From the NCBI GenBank assembly GCA_964444885.1, contig CAYUIZ010000024.1, positions 1-31,453 of the forward strand: 31,453 bases of DNA, in the 5' to 3' direction. Under the pieces are notes generated by a model. The model worked only from the letters and a program-made list of their open reading frames with translations. It made no database searches and was not told where the DNA came from. How positions within the stretch are numbered: the first letter of the stretch is position 1; every line of letters begins with the position of its first letter. Shown here piece after piece: positions 24,857-31,453 of the stretch. The position numbers and the translations under genes are program-made. This stretch comes from CAYRGQ01 sp964444885. Its GTDB lineage: Bacteria; Bacteroidota; Bacteroidia; Sphingobacteriales; Sphingobacteriaceae.

Positions 24857-25653
24857 GCGTGCAACCCCATTACGGCTAAGTACCGATGCTGATGCCGCTC
24901 TAACTCGGCAGGAATCCTCACCTTCGACAAGCGTGTCGCATCGGCAAATTCAATCTGGTCAGTATACTTGCCCAAGACCCGGTGAAACGCGTCTTGCGCG
25001 TCAATATCGCCCGATAACAGGCATTGCAGGTTGTCCCACGAAAGCGCCAAACCCCGCACGGTATGCAAGAGGTGGTAGTTAAAATCATTTTCGTCGGCTA
25101 CTTCAAAGGTATTGCAAAACAAAAACTGGCCTTGCGCGAAACAATACAACGTCAGCCTCGACTCGCACACATCAATACCGAGGTAGGCACCTTGCTTTTT
25201 GCCCAGCTTGCTTCCGGCCACTTGCAGGAGCACACTGGTATCCGGCACAAAACGCGCATGGGGAAAATACGTGGCCAAGCGATGGTAGGCCAGCGGTTCG
25301 ACGGCATACACCTGACGCACACCAATGGAAGGAATCGGAGCGACGGCTACCCGTTCAGCGGATAACCCGGGCGCAATCGCGGCCGCGTAGTGAGCCAAAT
25401 GGCTTTCGTCATACACGTCGTCCGGCACGAACGTAAAGGCATGTTGGGGACAAGCCACCCGCACGCGGGCGAAGGGTGCTTCCAGTACATCCGCGGCTTG
25501 GGCATGTAGCTGATCGAGATCAAACGTGGTCAGCAACAGCAGGTTACCCTCCTCATCGACCACGCCCAACACGTGGTCTTTTTTGCCCGTCTGGACCAGT
25601 AGCGAATAACTGCCTAAATTCTGGATATCAAATGTAGGGGAAGTATAGTCCAT
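24844..25653 (-). CDS. DUF3822 family protein
   Basis: The 269-aa protein resembles the DUF3822 family that in Bacteroidota precedes rsmD. The part GAYLGIDVCESRLTLYCF looks like an actin/ASKHA-type strand pair, and the whole may be an ATPase-like fold, but no function is known to me. The ATG at 25653 (MDYTSPTF) is chosen because it lies about 18 bases after a good promoter; earlier in-frame codons extend into the divergent helicase gene. It overlaps rsmD by 13 bases. Confidence 0.8.
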   Translation of the reverse strand: MDYTSPTFDIQNLGSYSLLVQTGKKDHVLGVVDEEGNLLLLTTFDLDQLHAQAADVLEAPFARVRVACPQHAFTFVPDDVYDESHLAHYAAAIAPGLSAERVAVAPIPSIGVRQVYAVEPLAYHRLATYFPHARFVPDTSVLLQVAGSKLGKKQGAYLGIDVCESRLTLYCFAQGQFLFCNTFEVADENDFNYHLLHTVRGLALSWDNLQCLLSGDIDAQDAFHRVLGKYTDQIEFADATRLSKVRIPAELERHQHRYLAVMGLHACEL

Positions 25654-25677
25654 GCTATTAAAGATCGTGGTGCATGG

Positions 25678-25709
25678 CAAAAGTACCGCTTTGCAACTGA
25701 TATGACAAA
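25678..25709 (-). promoter_or_regulatory. Promoter of the DUF3822-rsmD-coaD operon
   Basis: On the minus strand TTTG (25709-25706) is followed after 20 bases by TACTTTTG (25685-25678), matching TAnnTTTG exactly. The expected start of transcription is near 25671, 18 bases before the ATG. Confidence 0.65.
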
Positions 25710-25718
25710 CCTTTTGGA

Positions 25719-25726
25719 TAACTTTG
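25719..25726 (+). promoter_or_regulatory. Candidate -7 element for the RecD-like helicase (leaderless?)
   Basis: TAACTTTG matches TAnnTTTG exactly and ends three bases before the ATG at 25730. The nearest TTG upstream (in CTTTGC, 25690-25693) is 25 bases away, longer than normal. If used, the transcript would begin at or next to the start codon. Confidence 0.35.
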
Positions 25727-25729
25727 GCG

Positions 25730-27154
25730 ATGCTCACCGGTGAACGGATCCGCAGTTACTTTCCCCTGACGCCAACCGGGCAACAGGAAAATGCCTTCGT
25801 GGCGTTAGGCCGTTTCTTTTCGGATTTCGGGCCGAGCCGCTGCTTCGTGATGCGTGGCTATGCGGGCACGGGCAAGACGACGCTGGTGGGCACGGTGGTT
25901 CGCTTGTTGCCTAGCCTGTCGCTGCGTTCGGTTTTGCTGGCCCCAACCGGCCGGGCCGCCAAGGTTATGTCGCGATACGCCAACAAACCGGCGCATACCA
26001 TCCACAAAAAGATTTACCGCAAAAAAGTAGCCTTGTCGATGGACGCCGCTTTCGGCCTTGCGCCCAATCCGCATACGAACACCTTGTTCATTGTGGATGA
26101 AGCGTCGATGATCGCGAATGAGCGCTCTTTTTTTGGCAGCAAGGGCCTGCTGGACGACCTCATGGCGTATATCCGAAATGGCGAAAACTGCGCCGTGATG
26201 TTTGTGGGCGACACGGCCCAGCTCCCACCGGTCGGCATGGCCCAGAGCCCCGCGCTGGACGCCAAATACCTCGAGGCGGCTTACGGGCTGACGGCATACG
26301 GCATCGAAATGACCGACGTGGTGCGTCAGGAGCAGCATTCCGGTATCCTGGCCAACGCCACCAGCGTACGCCAACTGATCCAGCGTGCCACGACCGGGTC
26401 CGAAAGCCCTGGCTTTCCCCGCTTGCGCACGGCGGGCTACCGCGATGTCTTCCGGATGACGGGCCAACGGCTGATCGACGGGCTCAACTATGCCTACGAC
26501 ACCTACGGGATGGACAACAGCCTCGTCATTTGCCGGTCGAACAAAAATGCCAACCTATACAACCAGCATATCCGCAATACCATCCTCTACCGCGAGGAAG
26601 AGCTCACGGGTGGCGACTACGTGATGGTGGTGCGCAATAATTACCATTGGCTGGCGCTGGAAACCGAACGCGACGGCTTTATTGCCAACGGGGACACCGC
26701 GCTGGTGCGCCGGGTACGCAACGTGCATGAGCAGCACGGCTTCCGTTTTGCCGATGTGACCCTGGAATTTGCCGACATGGAAGGCATGGAGCCCATCGCT
26801 TGCCGTGTCATCCTCGACAGCCTGCACAGCGAGTCCGCCCAGTTGGCCGACGAAGACCAACAACGCCTGTACGACTCCGTGATGGAAGATTACCTGCACA
26901 TACCGGATAAACGGGAACGGATCGCCGCGCTCAAAGCCGACCCCTATTTCAATGCCTTGCAAATCAAATTCGCGATGGCTGTCACCTGCCATAAAGCCCA
27001 GGGCGGCCAGTGGGACATTGTCTTCGTAGACCAAGGCTACCTCAACGACGACATGCTGGACACCGAATTTCTCCGCTGGCTCTACACCGCCTCGACGCGC
27101 GCCGTCAAGGAGCTGTATTTCGTCAATTTCAGCGACTCCTTCTTCGCCTCTTAA
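25730..27154 (+). CDS. RecD-like superfamily 1 DNA helicase
   Basis: The 474-aa protein is an SF1B helicase of the RecD/exonuclease V alpha type, acting on DNA 5'-3' in this family. Motifs in order: FPLTPTGQQ (Q-like motif), GYAGTGKT (Walker A, Lys49), APTGRAAKVM (Ia), IVDEASM (Walker B, Asp123-Glu124), GDTAQLPPV (III, from Gly160), VVRQ, AVTCHKAQGGQWD (V) and YTASTRAV (VI). An ATG at 25730 is preferred over an in-frame TTG two codons earlier. It is a single gene divergent from DUF3822 and has no RecB/RecC partners here, so it may be a stand-alone repair helicase. Confidence 0.9.
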   Translation: MLTGERIRSYFPLTPTGQQENAFVALGRFFSDFGPSRCFVMRGYAGTGKTTLVGTVVRLLPSLSLRSVLLAPTGRAAKVMSRYANKPAHTIHKKIYRKKVALSMDAAFGLAPNPHTNTLFIVDEASMIANERSFFGSKGLLDDLMAYIRNGENCAVMFVGDTAQLPPVGMAQSPALDAKYLEAAYGLTAYGIEMTDVVRQEQHSGILANATSVRQLIQRATTGSESPGFPRLRTAGYRDVFRMTGQRLIDGLNYAYDTYGMDNSLVICRSNKNANLYNQHIRNTILYREEELTGGDYVMVVRNNYHWLALETERDGFIANGDTALVRRVRNVHEQHGFRFADVTLEFADMEGMEPIACRVILDSLHSESAQLADEDQQRLYDSVMEDYLHIPDKRERIAALKADPYFNALQIKFAMAVTCHKAQGGQWDIVFVDQGYLNDDMLDTEFLRWLYTASTRAVKELYFVNFSDSFFAS

Positions 27155-27522
27155 CGGTCCAAGCGGTGCGGCGTGCCCGCAGGCCGAATGGGTTGCCTGC
27201 ATTGTAACGCATTTTCTACATCGCTGCAGAAACAAGCCAACACAAGCACACAAACTACTTGTCTTCAATAAATTAACAGGAAAAACCACCAACAAAAGTG
27301 CTGTCTTCTGCTGGGCATCACGGGCTTGCCGGACAATGCGCAAACAACTTGTTAGTTTGTTTTGTAGTTTAGAAGCTATGTACCTCCGGACGCCATACGG
27401 AATTCCCTGCGGGCCAGCACGACCAGTGTCTTGGCGGGGCACCGTGTTTTTTATAAACAACGTGAAGCCAGCCATACCCATTCCCTAATCCATCACTTAA
27501 CCAATTTTGCAAAACCAACCGG
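27155..27522. other. Intergenic region between helicase and APC permease genes
   Basis: No gene is seen. The middle part (about 27230-27380) is AT-richer and contains two related inverted segments (ACAAACTACTTGT near 27249-27261 and ACTTGTTAGTTTGT near 27349-27362). Near-matches to the -7 element occur there, but none fits TAnnTTTG exactly at a good distance from the start at 27523. A promoter is expected but I cannot place it. Confidence 0.4.
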
Positions 27523-28968
27523 ATGAACGAAGCTGAAAAATTTGACTACTTGACCTCCGATTCCCCTGCGGACGCCAGGAAGACGGCACACGAACGGCCT
27601 GCCGACCATCCGCACGAACCCAAACCGGCCCTGTCTGTTTTTGACGCCATCGTGGTTATCATCGGCATCGTGGTTGGCGCGGGCATATTCCGTACGCCGT
27701 CCATCGTGGCAGCCAATACCGGAAGCTGGGAACTGTTCCTCTCGGCTTGGGTGCTCGGCGGGGTGGTTTCGCTTATCGGCGCGATGTGCTATGCCGAGCT
27801 CAGCACGACCTTCCCCAACACCGGGGGCGACTATCACTTCCTGCACCGGGCATTCGGACGGCGCTTTTCCTTTCTCTTCGCTTGGGCGCGGATGGCGATT
27901 ATACAAACGGGGTCTATCGCGTTGCTGGCCTTTATCGTCGGCGATTACATGAGCGAGCTTTATTCCGTCGGGCCTTACTCGTCGCCCCTGTATGCCAGCA
28001 TTGTGGTGATCTCACTGACCATCATCAACATCATCGGCATCCACCTGGGCACGGGCGTGCAAAAAACACTCGTTGGCCTGCAATTTCTAGGTTTGTTTAT
28101 TTTGCTCGTAGTAGGCTTCTTCTTCGCCCCTTCCGGAACCGTAGCTCCCGTGCCGCGCATCCTCGACGACCCTTCGTTTTCCCCAGCCTTGGGCGGATCC
28201 ATGATTATGGTGTTGCTGACGTTCGGCGGCTGGAACGAGGCCGGATACATTTCGGCGGAGATGCGTGGCGGCCCTAGAAAAATGGCGACGGTGATGATTG
28301 GAAGCATCCTCATCATCACGGCTATTTACTTGCTGATCAACCTTGCTTTTCTCAATGTGCTGGGCATCGACGGTATTGCAGCCTCTGACGCTGTCGGGGT
28401 CGACGTGATGCGGGCTACAGTAGGCGAAACGGGCGTATTTTTCATTGGTGTGCTGGTGATGCTAGCTGCGCTGACATCGACAAATGCGACGATCTTTACC
28501 GGTGCACGCACCAATCAAGCGCTGGGGCGCGATTTCCGTTTTTTCCAATTCATGGCCAAATGGAACTCCAAGTCGTCGACCCCGGTGAACGCGCTGATCG
28601 TGCAGTGCGCCGTGGCCACGGGACTCATCGTCCTGGGCTCGTTCGCCCGCAGCGGCTTCCAATCGATGGTGGACTTTACCGCGCCGATATTCTGGTTTTT
28701 TATCCTATTTACAGGCCTTTCGCTGTTCGTTTTGCGCCGCAAGGAACCGCATGTCCACCGGCCGTTCAAGGTTCCGCTGTACCCCGTTTTGCCCATCCTG
28801 TTTTGCTTAACGTCGGGGTACTTACTGTATTCAAGCCTGATTTTTGCGGGCACCGGCGCCCTTTTGGGGGTCGGGGTACTGGTACTGGGCATGATTTTTT
28901 TCTTTTTCATTCCCCGGTCTGCCGGCAACGGGCAAGGCAAGGGGATGCCCTTAAAACAAGATCGATAA
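27523..28968 (+). CDS. APC-superfamily amino acid permease
   Basis: The 481-aa membrane protein has a polar N-terminal tail of about 36 residues, then about 12 transmembrane helices. IVVGAGIF (the substrate-binding GxGIF break in helix 1), CYAELSTTFPNTGGDYHFL in helix 3 region, and EAGYISAEMRGGPRKM are APC hallmarks. It probably imports or exchanges an amino acid or amine; the exact substrate cannot be told. It is followed by the exported methyltransferase after 31 bases but a -7 element in that gap suggests separate transcription. Confidence 0.9.
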   Translation: MNEAEKFDYLTSDSPADARKTAHERPADHPHEPKPALSVFDAIVVIIGIVVGAGIFRTPSIVAANTGSWELFLSAWVLGGVVSLIGAMCYAELSTTFPNTGGDYHFLHRAFGRRFSFLFAWARMAIIQTGSIALLAFIVGDYMSELYSVGPYSSPLYASIVVISLTIINIIGIHLGTGVQKTLVGLQFLGLFILLVVGFFFAPSGTVAPVPRILDDPSFSPALGGSMIMVLLTFGGWNEAGYISAEMRGGPRKMATVMIGSILIITAIYLLINLAFLNVLGIDGIAASDAVGVDVMRATVGETGVFFIGVLVMLAALTSTNATIFTGARTNQALGRDFRFFQFMAKWNSKSSTPVNALIVQCAVATGLIVLGSFARSGFQSMVDFTAPIFWFFILFTGLSLFVLRRKEPHVHRPFKVPLYPVLPILFCLTSGYLLYSSLIFAGTGALLGVGVLVLGMIFFFFIPRSAGNGQGKGMPLKQDR

Positions 28969-28984
28969 ATAATTGTTACACTTT

Positions 28985-28992
28985 TAAATTTG
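28985..28992 (+). promoter_or_regulatory. Candidate -7 element for the exported methyltransferase
   Basis: TAAATTTG matches TAnnTTTG exactly. It ends one base before an ATG (28994) and seven before the next in-frame ATG (29000), which would be the first base of the transcript if the usual distance holds. No suitable TTG is found 19-21 bases upstream, so confidence is low. Confidence 0.3.
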
Positions 28993-28999
28993 AATGCTT

Positions 29000-29527
29000 A
29001 TGAATATGCTAAAAAACTCCTTTGTAGCGCTGTTCTTGATGTGGGGCCTGAGCGCCGCCGCGCAGAAGCCAAACCTCGACGTACCCTATGTACCGACGAG
29101 CCAGTCGGTCGTAAAAGCGATGCTCGACTTGGCTGAAATCAAGCCTGGCGACGTGCATTACGACTTGGGCTGTGGCGACGGCCGGATCGTGATAGCCGCA
29201 GCCAAGCGCGGCGCTAAAGCTACGGGCATCGACCTGGATCCGCAACGGATCAAGGAAGCGAACGCCAATGCGGAAGAAGCCGGCCTGACGGGCAAGGTTA
29301 CCTTCGTGGAGGGCGACTTGTTTGATTTCGACTTCACCAAGGCGGACGTGCTGACGCTGTACCTCTTGCCGTCGGTGAACCTCAAACTGCGCCCGAAAAT
29401 CCTGAAGGAACTGAAACCCGGCACCCGGGTGGTTTCGCACGCCTTTGATATGGGTGACTGGGAGGCCGAAAAGGAAATCACGGTAGACGGCAGCACACTC
29501 TACCTATGGACCGTGCCTGAGCGCTAA
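29000..29527 (+). CDS. Exported class I SAM-dependent methyltransferase
   Basis: The 175-aa protein begins with a clear signal peptide (MNMLKNSFVALFLMWGLSAAAQ, likely cut after the Ala run) and continues with a Rossmann methyltransferase: YDLGCGDGRIVIAA (motif I, Asp55-Gly61), GIDLDPQRI (motif II) and YLLPSVNLKLRPKIL with ELKPGTRVVSH. The pattern recalls FAM173/lysine methyltransferases. The ATG at 28994 would add two residues. SAM is not expected in the periplasm, so either the protein stays attached or folded on the cytosolic side, or it binds another ligand. The downstream bidirectional terminator separates it from pgk. Confidence 0.88.
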   Translation: MNMLKNSFVALFLMWGLSAAAQKPNLDVPYVPTSQSVVKAMLDLAEIKPGDVHYDLGCGDGRIVIAAAKRGAKATGIDLDPQRIKEANANAEEAGLTGKVTFVEGDLFDFDFTKADVLTLYLLPSVNLKLRPKILKELKPGTRVVSHAFDMGDWEAEKEITVDGSTLYLWTVPER

Positions 29528-29552
29528 GCGCGCACCGCTACCACTGAAAAAC

Positions 29553-29589
29553 AAATCCCCGCTTGCCTCGATGCAAACGGGGATTTTTT
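29553..29589. terminator. Bidirectional terminator between methyltransferase and pgk
   Basis: AAATCCCCG (29553-29561) pairs with CGGGGATTT (29578-29586); inner pairs TTGC/GCAA extend it after one mismatch. A T run follows on the plus strand (29584-29589) and an A-rich run precedes it (29547-29555), giving a U tract in the other direction as well. Confidence 0.85.
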
Positions 29590-29644
29590 CGTTAGGGACG
29601 TCCCTATGATTCGCACTGAAACGCGCGACCGGGGAAAGTACGGC

Positions 29645-30835
29645 TTACTCGTTGATGGCCTTGACGCCGGGCAATTCTTTGCCTTCCATGTACTCGAGAA
29701 GAGCGCCGCCGCCAGTGCTCACGTAGCTCACGTGCTCCGTCATGCCAAATTTATTGACCGCTGCCGCCGAGTCGCCACCGCCAATCAGCGAAAATGCCCC
29801 GCGCTCGGTAGCCGCTACGACCGCATTCGCAACCGCTTTAGTGCCTTTGGCGAAGGTGTCCATTTCAAATACGCCCATCGGACCATTCCACAGGATGGTC
29901 GCGGAGGCCTTGATCACTTCAGCAAAGTGCCGCGCGGACTCCTCGCCGATATCCAGGCCCATCTTGTCAGCCGGGATTTGATCGTTCGGTCCGCTGTAAA
30001 CCGGAGAATCGTTACTGAATTCATCGGCAATCTGGCTATCCGTAGGCAACACGAGGTTTACCCCTTTTTCGGCCGCTTTCGCCACCAGCTCGTTGGCGAG
30101 GTCCAGTTTATCCAATTCGACGAGGGACTGGCCGATTTCGCCTCCCCTTGCCTTCACGAAGGTATACGCCATGCCGCCGCCGATAATCAGGTTATCTACC
30201 TTATCGAGCAGCGCGTCGATGAGTTCAAGTTTGTCGGAAACTTTGGCCCCGCCCATGATTGCCGTGTACGGGCGCTCGGGGCTGTTGAGGATTTTCTCGG
30301 CATTTTCGAGTTCGCCGGCCATCAGGTAGCCGAAGTATTTGGCCTGCGGGAAAAATTGCGCGATGACCGCCGTAGAAGCGTGGGCACGGTGTGCTGTGCC
30401 GAAGGCGTCATTGACATATACATCACCGTAGGAAGCCAACTGCTTCGCAAATTCGGCATCCCCTTTCTCTTCTTCCTTATAGAAACGCAGGTTTTCGAGC
30501 AAGAGCACTTCGCCTGCTTTGAGCGCCTCCGCTTTTTGTTGCGTGGACTCTCCCAAGCAATCGTCTGCAAACTGCACATCCACGCCAAGCACGGCGGAGA
30601 GATGGGAAACGATATGCTGCAGGGAAAACTTATCAGCCGGACCGTCTTTTGGCCGGCCCAAATGCGACATCAGTACGACCGAGCCGCCGTCGTTTAGTAT
30701 CTTTTTAATCGTAGGCGCGGCGCCCTGGATACGGTTGTCGTCCGTAATGGCAAAGTTATCGTCTAGTGGTACGTTAAAGTCGACGCGAATAACCGCCCGC
30801 TTACCTGAGAAATCCAAATCATCAATTGTCTTCAT
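29645..30835 (-). CDS. pgk: Phosphoglycerate kinase
   Basis: Pgk transfers the acyl phosphate of 1,3-bisphosphoglycerate to ADP in glycolysis. The 396-aa length is normal. Seen motifs are VIRVDFNVPLDD at the N-terminus (phosphoglycerate-binding Arg and Asn), SHLGRPKDG, YVNDAFGTAHRAHAST, MGGAKVSDK, WNGPMGVFE and GGGDSAAAV near the nucleotide site, ending STGGGALLEYMEGK. It has its own promoter (30912-30942) and terminator, so it is monocistronic. Confidence 0.97.
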   Translation of the reverse strand: MKTIDDLDFSGKRAVIRVDFNVPLDDNFAITDDNRIQGAAPTIKKILNDGGSVVLMSHLGRPKDGPADKFSLQHIVSHLSAVLGVDVQFADDCLGESTQQKAEALKAGEVLLLENLRFYKEEEKGDAEFAKQLASYGDVYVNDAFGTAHRAHASTAVIAQFFPQAKYFGYLMAGELENAEKILNSPERPYTAIMGGAKVSDKLELIDALLDKVDNLIIGGGMAYTFVKARGGEIGQSLVELDKLDLANELVAKAAEKGVNLVLPTDSQIADEFSNDSPVYSGPNDQIPADKMGLDIGEESARHFAEVIKASATILWNGPMGVFEMDTFAKGTKAVANAVVAATERGAFSLIGGGDSAAAVNKFGMTEHVSYVSTGGGALLEYMEGKELPGVKAINE

Positions 30836-30911
30836 CGTTTTTTGTTATGCATGTTAATCATCACCCTATTTCGGGCAAGAAAGATACGGGATATCCGCCC
30901 AATCCAACGAA

Positions 30912-30942
30912 CAAACTTAGGTAAACTTGAAAATAATCACAA
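30912..30942 (-). promoter_or_regulatory. Promoter of pgk
   Basis: On the minus strand TTG (30942-30940) and TAAGTTTG (30919-30912, exact TAnnTTTG) are 20 bases apart. The leader to the ATG at 30835 would be about 70 nt. Confidence 0.65.
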
Positions 30943-30987
30943 GCCAACGGTGCAGGATTGGCGTGGAGTGGCCCTTGGTGTACAAAC

Positions 30988-31017
30988 AAAAAAATCCCGC
31001 ATCGGGTAGATGCGGGA
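30988..31017 (-). terminator. Rho-independent terminator of rplS
   Basis: A 9-bp stem (31009-31017 with 30995-31003, five-base loop) is followed on the minus strand by seven U (30994-30988). It lies 22 bases after the rplS stop. Confidence 0.85.
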
Positions 31018-31039
31018 CACAAAATCTTGCCGTGTGTGC

Positions 31040-31387
31040 TTAGATGCGTTTTGCCTTGATCCGGGCGGCTTTACCCGTCCGGCCACGTAGGTAAAACAAC
31101 TTCGCACGACGCACTTTGCCGTATGAGTTGATGACGATTTTATCGATGTTCGGCGAGTTGACAGGGAAGATCCGCTCTACGCCCACGCCATTGGAAATCT
31201 TGCGGACGGTGAACGTCTGGTTAGAGCCTGTGCTATTCACTTGGATCACAACACCCTGGTACACCTGCACCCGCTCTTTGTTTCCTTCTCTAATTTTATA
31301 GTGCACACTGACCGTATCCCCTGCCTTGAATTCGGGAATCTCGTTTTGCACAACTGCCTGTTCTTCTACAAATTTTACTAAATCCAT
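31040..31387 (-). CDS. rplS: 50S ribosomal protein L19
   Basis: L19 sits at the 30S-50S interface. The 115-aa product is standard, with FKAGDTVSVHYKI, the KERVQVYQGVVI strand pair, TFTVRKISNGVGVERIFP, and the basic C-terminus VRRAKLFYLRGRTGKAARIK. In many bacteria rplS follows trmD; the upstream gene lies outside this window. The start ATG at 31387 is the only sensible choice. Confidence 0.97.
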   Translation of the reverse strand: MDLVKFVEEQAVVQNEIPEFKAGDTVSVHYKIREGNKERVQVYQGVVIQVNSTGSNQTFTVRKISNGVGVERIFPVNSPNIDKIVINSYGKVRRAKLFYLRGRTGKAARIKAKRI

Positions 31388-31453
31388 GATTCTGAGTAGT
31401 TAAAAGCGATTTTCAACCTGTGAAATTCGGTCTGCAATATTAGCAAATATTTC

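Noticed and set aside
26555..27481. Long open frame on the minus strand opposite the RecD-like helicase
   Set aside because: It lies almost entirely within helicase coding sequence on the other strand and has no motifs.
29606..30697. Long open frame (363 codons) opposite pgk
   Set aside because: Pgk is unmistakable on the minus strand, and the opposite frame shows no recognisable protein features.

Overview
The window looks like a piece of a Bacteroidota chromosome, most likely Sphingobacteriales (a Parapedobacter- or Olivibacter-like organism is my guess, not proven). The reasons are the TTG-N19-21-TAnnTTTG promoter type seen several times, the lack of strong Shine-Dalgarno sequences, the DUF3822-rsmD-coaD gene order, lipoproteins with lipoboxes, a formylglycine sulfatase and a Tgt without zinc cysteines. 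Most of the sequence is moderately GC-rich and densely packed. No tRNA, rRNA or CRISPR array was seen.

Layout. 1-242: a degenerate tandem repeat that includes the 3' end of a metallophosphoesterase lipoprotein gene (212-1237). 1480-2919: an S1 sulfatase. 2926-4661: two overlapping family 2 glycosyltransferases. 4925-8069: tgt, an LptF/LptG-type permease and an EamA transporter, read leftward. 8106-13245: an AT-rich accessory island. It holds an intact three-gene operon (83-aa orphan, NUDIX hydrolase, and a 1046-aa HKD nuclease/SF2 helicase/DUF3427 protein), followed by decayed DNA with a 5' fragment of rhuM and two copies of a long palindrome. 13246-14622: a ceramidase-like membrane-anchored protein. 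14636-18417: HIT, DedA, pyrophosphatase, CorC/HlyC protein and rsmE, leftward. 18746-19219: greA. 19360-23721: response regulator, histidine kinase and an S9 prolyl-oligopeptidase-like lipoprotein. 23799-25653: coaD, rsmD, DUF3822. 25730-27154: a RecD-like helicase. 27523-28968: an APC permease. 29000-29527: an exported SAM-dependent methyltransferase. 29645-30835: pgk. 31040-31387: rplS.

How the genes fit together. The housekeeping genes cover translation (tgt, rsmE, rsmD, rplS), transcription (greA), CoA synthesis (coaD), glycolysis (pgk), phosphate metabolism (ppa) and the envelope (LptF/G-type permease, DedA). The two places most worth a second look are the NUDIX-HKD-helicase operon, which has the architecture and setting expected of an anti-mobile-element module of unknown mechanism, and the S9 lipoprotein, whose nucleophile Ser and catalytic His are replaced by Gly and Arg and which sits directly upstream of a two-component system.
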